The notes under the pieces were generated by a model, which made no database searches, was not told the DNA's origin, and saw nothing but the letters and a program-made list of their open reading frames with translations. The position numbers were made by a program, and so were the translations under genes. This document shows positions 23,286 through 41,600 of a stretch of 64,000 bases of DNA, piece after piece; positions within the stretch are counted from its first letter, which is position 1, and every line of letters starts with the position of its first letter. The stretch is from Notospermus geniculatus (Eukaryota; Nemertea; Pilidiophora; Heteronemertea; Lineidae): positions 619,473 to 683,472 of the forward strand of contig NMRB01000042.1 of assembly GCA_002633025.1 (NCBI GenBank), written 5' to 3'.

Positions 23286-26200
23286 ATTGACCAGTGTGCC
23301 GAATAGTTTTTGGTACTCGAAGCAAGGAAACTGATGGTGGTAATCAAAGTTACCAAATTGTGACATAACACATCACCAATCATCCCTAAATTGTCCTTGA
23401 TAAGGCAGTTCCAACTACCATGTTTATGCATCCATGATCACTGCTATTACTCCCAATACATAATATCATATTTTTATGTTAATATCATTCAAATTATGTA
23501 GGTACTATTAGGCCAAATTTCAAAGAAACCAATGAGGTTTGTTTCTAGCAATGATTAAATGATACATCACTGTACTTCAAGCTGCATTTAAGGTCTATTC
23601 AATTACATGTGTAGTAAGAAAAGTAAATCAGTTTCATTTACTTTTATTTACATCATATACAGGACTATAATACACTTTTAACAGATCTTAATACGTGCGT
23701 AACTCATTACCACACATCAAATCATACATGTACCAACTTTAATGGGTTAAATCAACAACACATTATAAAAGTTGAACAGAAGATTGTAGCTGAAGATAAT
23801 CTGTAAGCAGTGAGAAAGCTCCAACACACCTACGCAAGATAACACAGTTCTTCATAATATGCACATGAACATGCACATCTTGTGCTCTTATCTCAGCTCT
23901 GATGAACTGGTGACTGTGGTGTAGTTAGAACGCAAGTCATTTGTTGGTACGACAATGAATATTTTTGACAAACAACAAAGTGATGTCAACTAAATTACAC
24001 TACATGTGTATACTTAACTATAAAATGCTTGGATAAATCATGGCAAGGCCATTTGAGACACAACCAAATACAAGAAAACTCTTACAACATCTAAACTGCC
24101 TCACTCCTACAGACAGAGAAATGCCACTTGGACTCATTTTAATCAATGGTCCTTTAAATTACGCAAAAAAACGTTCGACAAAAGAAGTTCTTTCATCATG
24201 GGTCTGAACACTGTAAACATCTGGTGGAAATACATTGCACTAGAAATACATGTATTATACCGGTAAGGTGAACTGTGTAAATGAAGGGATACGTTTGCCG
24301 ATTCAAACTCCAGTTGCCAGCAAAGGAAGTTCAATCGCTGTCACATAATAATGTACACATTGCATATTTACAAAGCAAACAACCTCCTCTTACCACAAGT
24401 TGACGAAACAAACAGGACCACTGTCATACACGACATACTGAGATCATCATTGCATTGTTGGAGCTAAATTGCTCAGTACACAATTGTTGATATTGATTTA
24501 AAATTTGTACATCATGTAAGAAGAAGGGTACATTGACCATATAGACCTGTTGCAACTACAGCGTTTTCCCCAGTCTGACACTGCTTGATTACCACAAGCA
24601 ATTTGTTCACATTTTCTTACAGTACAAGAGATCAAGTGTTCACAGACATTCACACCATGTACTTAGGCCAGTGAAAATCATGTGACAAGAATGAGACACT
24701 GCTGTCGTGGGCTGTAGCCATATGAACAAAATCTGATAAATACAGTTACCCAGTACTTGAATATGCGGCTATACAAATGTATTACATGTAGACAACTCAC
24801 CAGATGAAGACGAAGACAATGAACATACAGGGTGGATGCACAAGACTCAATATCGAGACAAAACTGCACCCTGGCTTCTCAGATAAAACTCAGCCTTATT
24901 TCACTGGCGATGTTGAGAATGTCACAAGTTTGACTGAGCACGTCCTAGATATGTCCTGAGCTGGCGTCTACCAGTACTCATCCGAGGTACATGTATCAGT
25001 TGTTCTTAGTGCTTGCTCTCTTCTTCACTGCATATAAACGAAGGGAGTAAGCACTACGAACCACTGATACCTCTGGATGGAATTTCGGGGATTATCCAAA
25101 GTCCCACTCACACCACAAGACTTGTCGTAACACACCCTTGGCCCTACAGTAAAGGAAATGGTCAAAGCTCATGGGGTTCCAAAAGATCTATATTGATATT
25201 ACCCGGTATATGTACTCAACAAAGAAATAAGACAGGAGAATTCTCACAAAAACCTGTGACAATAGCAAACAAGATTACACAACATATCTTATTTTTAAGA
25301 AATTTTTTTGCCCATTCCATCGAATCAAGGCAATATGAGCGTTACCAAACAATTTCATAAATAGAACTTAAAGCACTTATCTTTGACATTGAAAGGAGAC
25401 CTGCATTACTACATATAAGTAGTGAAATATGACATAGACAGAAGCAAGAAGATGTCTTACATTGCGATTACTCACTACGTCATTTAGTACATATCTGAGA
25501 GAACATTACATACAGGTAAAGCTATATGAAGTGTAAAATGCTCCTGTAATCAGAAGTACCAGTAGTTATTGCTTGGGTGTATAAAATGCATCTTATTATG
25601 CCAACACCAAATTCTCTTATCGATAACCATCACTCATCCACTCCATTAGATCAGAATGAGATACACACTCAGAAAATTACCCGTTGTACATTGAAATTGA
25701 ATTGGCTGACCAGCAAAAAGTGCTGGCCAAACTATCTGATATGATCGTGGAATGGTGAAGCATGCAGACCACATCTTAATTCACTTGACCACCAAGCGGT
25801 TTCCCTATTGTACCTTAACCATTTCAAGTAGAAGTAAGAGAAAAAAGATACCCTACAACTTGAAAACTTATTGATGATTCTGGCTTCAAACTGGAATACA
25901 TAGAGGTGATATTTATTTGATTCCCAGAATGACAAGATTGATTGTAAGATACGAAGATGTGGAAAAGTTTGCCTGGTCCCTGCAGGCTATATGAGAAGAG
26001 ATTCTAAAAGACATAATTTGAACATCAAATGCATAGCACATTGTACACAACACCCTGATTTAGCCTAGCTTGATTATTTTGACCTTCACTGCGGCAGCTG
26101 TCCAATCACCTTTTCCATTAAACAATCTAAGCCAAATCAAGTTGATGAAAATGCACGCATCCTATCTATAAATAACAATAACATCTGTAGACCAAGCTAC

Positions 26201-26443
26201 AATATCACCAAAAGAAAACCATGCAAATATTGCAAACACATTACTCCCAACCTCCTTTCTTGAAATGAGGAGCAGTCCTTCTGACAGCGGTTGGCAGTTA
26301 TTAAGTTAAACATATTAATGCTTGCCGATAGGCACAGGCACAGAGCTTAACGTACATGTATACTCTATCAAATCTGATTTACCGGGTACTGACATTTCCC
26401 GAACAATTTTTTTTTCATTTTTAAGTATCAATTTAGACACATA

Positions 26444-27239
26444 GGCCCGTATGCACCAACGTGGATAAACCTTAGATTAGGCTTAAACTAGGTTTAAGTA
26501 TGGTTTAAAAAATTAATCCGCCTGCACCAACAAGGATTAACTTTTATCTGGTGTTTAAACCACAGATTATTCTAAACCAGCCAAGGGGTAGGTTTAAACT
26601 TGGATTACGACATTTTTGAAGAAGTGACTGAAGTGACAAGATGGACTGGATCAACGCTTTGACAATTTTCAACGGCCAGAACGGCTGATTTGAGATAGAA
26701 GCAATCCGATGGAGGACTTTAGAGATGGTGATTTCCACAAAAGATACCGCTTCACCAAGGAGAACGTTTTGCTAATTTTGGATTGGATGGAAGAAGAGAT
26801 TACACCCAACTCCAACAGGAACGCTGCTGTTTCACCAATTAACAGGCTTTTACTCACGCTACGATTTTACGCCACAGGTCATTTCCAGATGACAGATTGT
26901 GATCTTGCAGGTGTTCACCAAATTACAGTCAGCCGGATAGTGAAATAGGTGTCCCAAGCAATAATATTGCTCGGCAGAGGGGTAGATTAAACTTGGATTA
27001 AGTCATTTTTGCCAGAGCATATACAATGGGATCGTGTTCACAGGGTGTGACCTAATCCATTGGTAATAGCCATTTATGTTATGAAATTGGTTCAACCATG
27101 GATGAACCATGGACAACTTAATCTGTGGTTTAACTATGTTGGTGCAGGTTCAAGTTCGGATGATTTAATCCACGCTTAATCCATGATTAGTAAGTCTAGG
27201 TTTAAGCCAAATTTTAAACCACTTTGGTGCATACGGGCC
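26444..27239 (+). mobile_element. Non-autonomous PIF/Harbinger transposon present only in segment B
   Basis: The termini are GGCCCGTATGCACCAA and its reverse complement TTGGTGCATACGGGCC. Subterminal regions on both sides repeat AAACCTAGATT/GGTTTAAG-type words. A transposase N-terminus lies inside at 26709-26948. The catalytic domain is missing, and so is a separate Myb-like ORF, so it must have been mobilised in trans. The orthologous site in A lacks it. A clean TWA target duplication could not be demonstrated. Confidence 0.85.
26709..26948 (+). pseudogene. Harbinger transposase (HARBI1-like) N-terminal remnant
   Basis: 79 codons read MEDFRDGDFHKRYRFTKENV, then LLLTLRFYATGHF and GVHQITVSRIVK. 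This is the N-terminal helix-turn-helix-like region typical of PIF/Harbinger nucleases. A stop codon follows directly and no DDE-type catalytic domain is encoded downstream before the right terminus. It is a deletion derivative. The copy at 21371 keeps only the first half. Confidence 0.8.
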
Positions 27240-27577
27240 ATTAAGCTGTAATGATATATTGGCAGTTATAGCATAGTCACTCATCCAAAAAGATTAGCAT
27301 GTAAGTTCCATTATTAACATCAAAGATCAAATAATCTTCAAAAGCACCAAAACTGTTTGTGTTTATTACTGCACACACAGGCCAAAATTAGAAATTGCAA
27401 AAAAGAGCTGATTTGATGAAAATACAATGCAAAAGCTTTCACTGACTAGTAAATAAGAATTTGGAAAAAAATTCAGAAAAGTTTCCTTTTGAGATGTATC
27501 TGTATATGCAGATGGCATCGATCGACATAGACTACAGCAAACGCCAACTTGTTTCTACAGTGAAGAGAAACAAGATC

Positions 27578-27733
27578 CAGGGGCGGATCCAGGATTTGGG
27601 AAAAGAGGGGGCGCCCTTGGCTAGGAATATTGAAATTTGCGCCCAATTCCAGAATTTCACAGTCGATTTTACAGATTTGTTGGTTAAAAGGGGAGGCGCG
27701 CGCCCGGTGCTCCCCCCTCTGGATCCACGCCTG
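27578..27733. mobile_element. hAT-like MITE, CAGGGGCGGATCCAGGA family (copy in B)
   Basis: Same element and same position within the duplicated segment as 20051-20206, with the same TIRs and flanking AGATC. It was therefore present before segments A and B diverged. Confidence 0.8.
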
Positions 27734-27963
27734 AGATCAGTTCCTGGTCAGACTAGTTTCAAGTCGTCTTACTCAAAGATACCCGGTAGGCATATCTTAT
27801 AAGCAGGCAATCCATATCAGTACAAGTTTTGATGCAATGTGGTCCCTTGAATTTTGTCGTTGGGCAAGAATGCATGTAAATTTGCCACTGACTGGCAACA
27901 ATGTACAACATGAATATAAGAAGGGAGCTAAGTTTTGACCGTGGTTAATGAAGATAAAGTCCT

Positions 27964-28228
27964 GATTTCACATAAGCACGCAAAAAATCCTTTCAAGTGT
28001 CTTCATGTTTAGGGGTCGTCCATCTTTTTCCTAACCCCCCCACGTACGGTTTGTATGCTCACGAAAATGATGGACGACCCCTAAGGCAGATCTGCCACTG
28101 TTCATCTGATAAAACTTTAAATGGAATATGGTCCCTTGAGACCACAACGAACAGTGTGATTTTCAGAATAGCTGCAACTGCTGCCAGACTGCATAACTGG
28201 ACCTGAGAACATGACTTAGCTGGAGCAC
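27964..28228. repeat. 265-bp direct repeat R1
   Basis: Nearly identical to 28881-29145. R1 follows segment B directly; R2 lies just below the SEC14L stop codon, in its probable 3' UTR. The 652 bp between them (28229-28880) ends in the right terminus of the GGGCCGGTTGCAC element. R1 with B looks like the empty-site version of the arrangement around R2. Confidence 0.9.
28009..28084. mobile_element. 76-bp palindromic MITE TTAGGGGTCGTCCATC (in R1)
   Basis: TTAGGGGTCGTCCATC is mirrored by GATGGACGACCCCTAA, leaving a 40-bp loop. The TTA/TAA ends hint at a TTAA-targeting family such as Kolobok or piggyBac; that assignment is inference. A twin sits at 28926-29001 inside R2. Confidence 0.7.
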
Positions 28229-28448
28229 GTAGGTGACTTTTTGAATTTTCATGCGCTCAGTGGTTAGTACGCCCCACTGAAACTTTGAATCGAGCACGAA
28301 ATGGCGACGATGAGACCTCAGCGCGATGTTGGCCGATTGGTTCCGAATTCCTGAGTTGACGTCATCATTCCGAAGATTACCGGACGTTTCCGATCTCATT
28401 CTGTGCCTTTTGTGTTTTAGGGACACAAAACTTCATTGCACTTTATTT

Positions 28449-28715
28449 AAAGCCCCACAGTATTGAATTTTACGGTATTTTCAAAATGTTAGGAGAGTGG
28501 AGGTTGAGGTCTCAGGGCCTCGTGAAGGTCTCCAAAATGATTGCCTGATACTTACTTTTAATAACCAAGGCCTAGTTTTCAACAGAGAGTGAAAAAACTG
28601 AGTAGGGGAGCTCTAATGCATTGAGATAGAGCGCAGTACATTTTTACGCTACGCTGACGTCGTCAAGAATCGCGGCGACGATTTGCGTTTTTCAGATTCA
28701 ATACAGTGGGGCTTT
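28449..28715. mobile_element. MITE with AAAGCCCCACTGTATTGAAT ends
   Basis: AAAGCCCCACAGTATTGAAT at the left pairs with ATTCAATACAGTGGGGCTTT at the right. The interior has no ORF. A truncated relative occupies 14800-14944. It sits between R1 and R2. Confidence 0.8.
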
Positions 28716-28789
28716 AATCAACGAAGTCATTTTGGTCGAAAATGCACATTTTATCCAAAGTATATGATCATTATGAACTAAATGAAGAG

Positions 28790-28880
28790 TGCCTGGACGG
28801 GGGATGAAGCTGGGACTTTAACATGATGTTAGCGCTAACATCATGTTAGCGCTAACATGAGTTTTGTGCAACCCAGCCCA
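28790..28880. mobile_element. Right terminus of the GGGCCGGTTGCACAAAA element
   Basis: Reading toward the end: GGATGAAGCTGGGACTTTAA, two TTAGCGCTAA palindromes, then GAGTTTTGTGCAACCCAGCC. This is the reverse complement of the sequence starting at 20438. It directly abuts R2. Confidence 0.7.
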
Positions 28881-29145
28881 GATTTCACATAAGCACGCCA
28901 AAAATCCTTTCAAGTGTCTTCATGTTTAGGGGTCGTCCATCTTTTTCCTAACCCCCCCACGTACGGTTTGTATGCTCACGAAAATGATGGACGACCCCTA
29001 AGGCAGATCTGTCACTGTTCATCTGATAAAACTTTAAATGGAATATGGTCTCTTGAGACCACAACGAACAGTGTGATTTTCAGAATAGCTGCAACTGCTG
29101 CCAGACTGCATAACTGGACCTGAGAACATGACTTAGCTGGAGCAC
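28881..29145. repeat. 265-bp direct repeat R2, probable SEC14L 3' UTR
   Basis: Copy of R1 (27964-28228) with about four substitutions. It begins 20 bp beyond the SEC14L stop codon (on the minus strand), so it is likely transcribed as 3' UTR. It contains the 76-bp palindrome at 28926-29001. Confidence 0.85.
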
Positions 29146-29164
29146 TTGGGCTGGACTTTGATTG

Positions 29165-36509
<7,345 letters not shown>

Positions 36510-36894
36510 TGTGAATTCCCACGTCGACACCAAACCTATGACATAAAGCGGTCAAAACAGCAAACTTTCATGATATAAAATCTGGATGTGATGACTTTTC
36601 ATGGATTTGCTTGACAAATCAGGACCGAACAACAGCTTGATTAATGGCTCCGATTCAAAGAAATAGTTCTAAAATATATTTTTTAAATAAGCACGATTTA
36701 TGATACTCTTGTCGTATTTGATGTCATTTTATCTATTAACATGATAAATAGAGTAAAATGAAATGATTTTTCTTGAAGAATGTGCGAAATTAGGCCTTTA
36801 TTCGTTTGGGAAAGTATTAATACGCGACTGCAGCCTCCTATCGCCAACGAGAAAAACTAATCCTTAAAGCTGACCTGTCCGTCCAAGTTAGACC

Positions 36895-36987
36895 TAGACT
36901 GGTTCCTATCTCTGCCGCTCCACTCCCGCGGCGCTACTGTCCAACAAATGTGGAGGGAGTGCAGCGGCAAACAGGTGAACCAGTCTA
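36895..36987. repeat. Imperfect 93-bp palindrome upstream of SEC14L
   Basis: TAGACTGGTTC..TGCCGCTCCACTCCC pairs with GGGAGTGCAGCGGCA..GAACCAGTCTA. It lies about 390 bp upstream of the SEC14L start codon. It may be a small MITE or promoter-proximal structure. Confidence 0.55.
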
Positions 36988-37113
36988 TAGTGAGGTTATG
37001 ATAGGCTGCAAGAAGTTCAAATCAACATCTTCGTGGCCTTCCACAGACTAATCCTGCCTTGCTGATGTGATCGTGGCAAAAAGTGATCCACCTCCTCGTT
37101 CCCAGGGCAAATC

Positions 37114-37304
37114 TTAAAGCGAATCGATAGCGAAAAAATTTGATTTAGAAATAGAATTTGAAAGGGGACGAATTTTCAGGAAAAAATGTAAACAAACTTC
37201 TCCAGAATGTCAACAAAGAAATTTTCGTGCATTTTGATTGGCTGGATTTTGTGTTTACAAACACCAGCCAAATGTAAACAAAATCCCCTATCGATTCGCT
37301 TTAA
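37114..37304. mobile_element. 191-bp MITE, TIR TTAAAGCGAATCGATA
   Basis: The left TTAAAGCGAATCGATA and right TATCGATTCGCTTTAA are perfect complements. Inner GTAAACAAA words are also paired. It lies between SEC14L and PDPK1. Confidence 0.85.
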
Positions 37305-38618
37305 CCTCCATACTGGTTCAATCAATTGAAAAGGTTATTGAGGTATATATCAGAGCGTAAGGAGGGGCTCAAGGCGTCATCATGGATTGCTGGACACAAC
37401 CTCCATACAGTGACAATCATAGACTTGATACTTGGAAGGATTCTGGGATACACGCACGCGTTCTGGGAAATCCGGAGCGTGTTCGAACCTGCTTGAAGTA
37501 TGCACTGGACAGTGTTAGCTGCAACTGGAATGGAGAAGCTGTCTTCCATTCCTTGGCAACTGAGCCGAATATATGTTTCACAATTAACATGACAATGAAT
37601 CATCAATTATATTTATTCAAAAGAATTTCACAGATTTACACTGGAGTTTAATCCCTAACAACGTCTTCAACGACTTCTTTTCCAATCTAGGCCTATATCA
37701 GTATATCAGAAGAAGCTGGACTTAATGTGCAGTAACTTTTGCAATAGCTTCAGCCATGTAACTTCATTCTTATTTACTCCCAACACATTGCAGAGTGAAC
37801 TTATCAAATAACTTAAGGTCGATATTAGTCAAAATGTTACATGTGTTAAAGGACCAATCAAAATCCAAAAAGAGGATAAAGGCCTACATTTATACCAACA
37901 TGTTTACCTTGGCAACAGCACTGTATATTACATGTATACATAGGATTGAGGGAAAAACTTCAAGCAAATCCATCCAATGTTCCCAAAGCTTCAATGGCTC
38001 ATATTCCTTGGATGAAATAATGGATTGGCCTAAGGCTGAAAAATAAATATCTGAAGCCAGCCTGTACTGGCCCCATGCATTTTACATCCCCCAGATACAT
38101 TCTGAGTATTTACAGGTCATCAATTCCAGCAGCAACATACTCAACTCACTGAGCAACCCGTGTGAAAAGACAACATCTTCCATAAATTTTCCCCACGACT
38201 GTTCAAGTACAATCACATAAAAAACTTTGTAAATCATACAGATTTTTTCTCCATTAATGGCCCCTGTGTTCATCATTTGTAAGCTGCCACCACACCTTTG
38301 GTGCGAGGGTAAAACTAATCCTACTTCATGAATATTTAATTGCCTAGTAGTATGGCAACCAAAAACGAACTACATGTACATATACCTTCGGGTTTACTTT
38401 CAAGAGAGGTAGGGCCTACATGGATGGACAAAAAAGGATCATACATGTACTTATAATGTCTTCTTTGTGCATGGGATGATGACATTTGCAACATCAACTT
38501 GGGGGATCATCATATAATACAACATATATGTATCACAAGTGAACCATCTGCTAGAATCCAATGCATAGTGTAGCATTCATAAAGACAGTACGAATGTCCA
38601 AACACAGTCAAATTTCTT
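37305..38618. other. PDPK1 3' UTR / intergenic to SEC14L
   Basis: No exon is recognised. One plus-strand frame at 37382-37651 lacks splice context and family resemblance. Downstream of the PDPK1 stop on the minus strand the sequence is AT-rich with several AATAAA-like words (for example the complement of TTTATT near 37613). Confidence 0.4.
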
Positions 38619-41600
38619 TCACTGTTTCCCATAGTAACGATTCCACACTTCTTGTATAGATTTCTCCCATTCCAGTGCATAGCCTTGAGGATCTTCTAAA
38701 TAGTATGTTCGATGTGGCTGGAAGGAGAAAATCACAAAATGACAGTACCAGTAATGTATGCAACGTAGCAGTCATTTATGAACTATTTAACCTTCAGCAC
38801 TTTAGCCCTGCTAATGTGGACTGAAAGGTTCCAATAGAAGTCCTATGAATGAGAGACAGGAATGCTCAGAAAAACTAACATGGTGTACAGGGAGGTAGTC
38901 AAGAAAAGCAAGAAACTTACTGTATGTACAAAGAATACCTTGAAGTTCTTCGCTTCTGGTCGCAGTTCCTTGGACCTAAAACCGAAGGAAACTTTTTGGG
39001 TATTGGTTTTGTTGGTATCAGCAAAATATTAGTCAACACACGAGTGTGAAAAAGAGGATCCTTAATTGTACCACAAGGGAGTGTGCCAAACAGCAGAAGC
39101 TTACCATGGTATTTCACCTTTCAGCACCATAGCCTGAGGATCAACATAGAAGAGATGTGGTCCCTCGGTCAATAACAACATTCGCTTTCTGGCAAACAAA
39201 CCCTGAAATAATGGAGTTTGGAATGAGCAGGTAAAAGCCCCAAAGGTAGCTCCAGCGGACTATAAAATCACTGGTTCAAGTTATGGAATTCCACCAGTCA
39301 CGATTCTGTTGACAGCCGATGTGCTCTACGGCAGTTTCATCAGACAAAATAACTGAAGCAACTTATAAATGACCAGAACTCTTAGGTGACTAAGTAGCAG
39401 CACAGTCACTAAGCACAAACTCCAAAATTTTCGACGAAACTGCACCTACCTTCCTTTTCTCCACTAATCCCTGTTTCAATACCAAGTTATTCTTCACAAA
39501 TTTATGATAGGCATTTGTTTCTGCTTGTTTCTTTAAGAGTTCCTTTTGTTCCTCTCCTGTTATACTGCAATGAGAAGAGGTATTTCATACATACAACACT
39601 CATTATGCCCCAAGATACACATGTAACACCAAAACTAAAGAAGTATTAACACACTGAATTCATTCAAGGCAATATTCAGCAATGGTGATTGAGATGACAC
39701 CCTTTTCCAACAGGAAACAAATCTTAAATGTTGTGTATTAAACCTTGAAATACCTAAAAGAATGCACGACAATAGTGGTATGGTGTTTGTAAGAGAGAAT
39801 ATGAGCATACCTTGAATCTTTAGAAGCTGCTGAAGAGGAAGACTGTGACCTGTCATTGTCATGCAAGTCTATACCATGCAGCCGAGACAACTGCTTCTCA
39901 TCTAATCCAGCCTGAAATCACAAAATACGAATGTGAGCACAATGCTGAATGCTGCAAATTCATGTCATTGAGTAGCAAATATGAGCAGTCATTGTCTATT
40001 GGGAATCATTGAGCATCTGTACCCATTCAGCAAACGTGGATATGTGGGGAGCTGTACTGCTGTGTGACACGTATTCCAGCGAAAAGCCACACCGACGAAT
40101 GACTCCAAGGGTATTTATTGTAAGAACCCATTCTCAACTTACCTTGTACTCACTCCAGAGATTTTCCGACGAGTCATTTACAGCAGGAAGATATGGAAGA
40201 AGCTCTGGCGGTTTTTCGTCTGGTAATGTATTCCAGTTGAGATCCTTGTAAAACAGACTATCTTTGAGCGGTTGATAACCACCCATTTCTTCACAACCTA
40301 GTCTCTCTGCAGGTTCTAATACAATTAATTTTTCCACTAATTCTCTGGCAACAGGATTAAATCCTTCTGGAAATTCATACTCTAACTTTGTTATCTTTTG
40401 GAATATTTCATACTCGTGTCTGGAAAAAAAGGGTAAAAGGATGCATAAACGTTTCATTTCTAACAAACTAAAACCTGCAAGCTTTTAAAGTCAAAACACA
40501 CCAGATCCCAACAAAACTTTGTACAAAATACACAAAATCCTGTTGAGCTTAACCCGCACATACCGTATTTAACATGCTGCTATCAGGCAACGCCAAAAGC
40601 AGCATATTCATCACCTACCTTCCCCTAAATGGCGGTAATCCTGCTAGAAGTTGATATATTATGCATCCTAATGCCCAGAGATCAGAACTAGGGTACACCG
40701 TCTTGCCCTTCAGGACTTCAGGCGACACATACTGCGCAGTGCCAACAAATGAGTTCTTTCTTCTTTGGCTCTGAGAATCTTTGTTATCTGCTGTATAAAG
40801 ACAAAGGTAGAAGATAACTGGTAATTGCCTTAAAACCTGAAGATAACTGGCAATTGCCTTAAAACCCGGTTTTTCTAACGGAAACCCCTTATTTCATTTA
40901 ATGGTATTGGTTTGAATCAGCTACATATAATTTCCAAGGGTTTTTGCTATGGATAAATGTATTCTCACAGGTGTTATGGATCAGGTCTTGTTCGTGATTT
41001 GTTCCTGTATCAACCACTATCAGGAACAAGGCATTGGACCAAATAATGTTTGACTTATTTTCATAACCTGCTAAGATGACAATTCCTTTTTGAAGTGAAC
41101 TTTGGCTTTCCAACTACTCCCAACTGTAGTTACTTCAAACTGGGACCTACCTGACTCCGATTCCACAAGTGGTTCAATTATCTTAGCTGAACCAAAATCG
41201 GTGACCTGAATGTGCACTGGCAACAGGATTAAATCCTTCTGGAAATTCATACTCTAACTTTGTTATCTTTTGGAATATTTCATACTCGTGTCTGGAAAAA
41301 AAGGGTAACAAGATGCATAAACGTTTCATTTCTAACAAACTAAAACCTGCAAGCTTTCAAAGTCAAAACACACCAGATCCCGACAAAACTTTGTACAAAA
41401 TACACAAAATCCTTCTGAGCTTAACCCTCACAGATTTAACATGCTGCTATCAGGCAACGCCAAAAGCAACATATTCATCACCTACCTTCCCCTAAATGGC
41501 GGTAATCCTGCTAGAAGTTGATATATTATGCATCCTAATGCCCAGAGATCAGAACTGGGGTACACCGTCTTGCCCTTCAGGACTTCAGGCGACACATACT

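Larger units (their letters stand above)
21602..27964. repeat. Segmental duplication, copy B (6.4 kb)
   Basis: Near-identical to 15049-20437 over its full length. It is about 1 kb longer, mainly because of a 148-bp MITE and a 796-bp Harbinger derivative absent from A. Its right end passes without interruption into 27964-28228, which is repeated at 28881-29145 next to the SEC14L gene. Confidence 0.95.

Noticed and set aside
37382-37651. 89-codon plus-strand frame (MDCWTQPPYSDNHRLD)
   Set aside because: No splice context and no recognisable family; lies in the probable PDPK1 3' flank.
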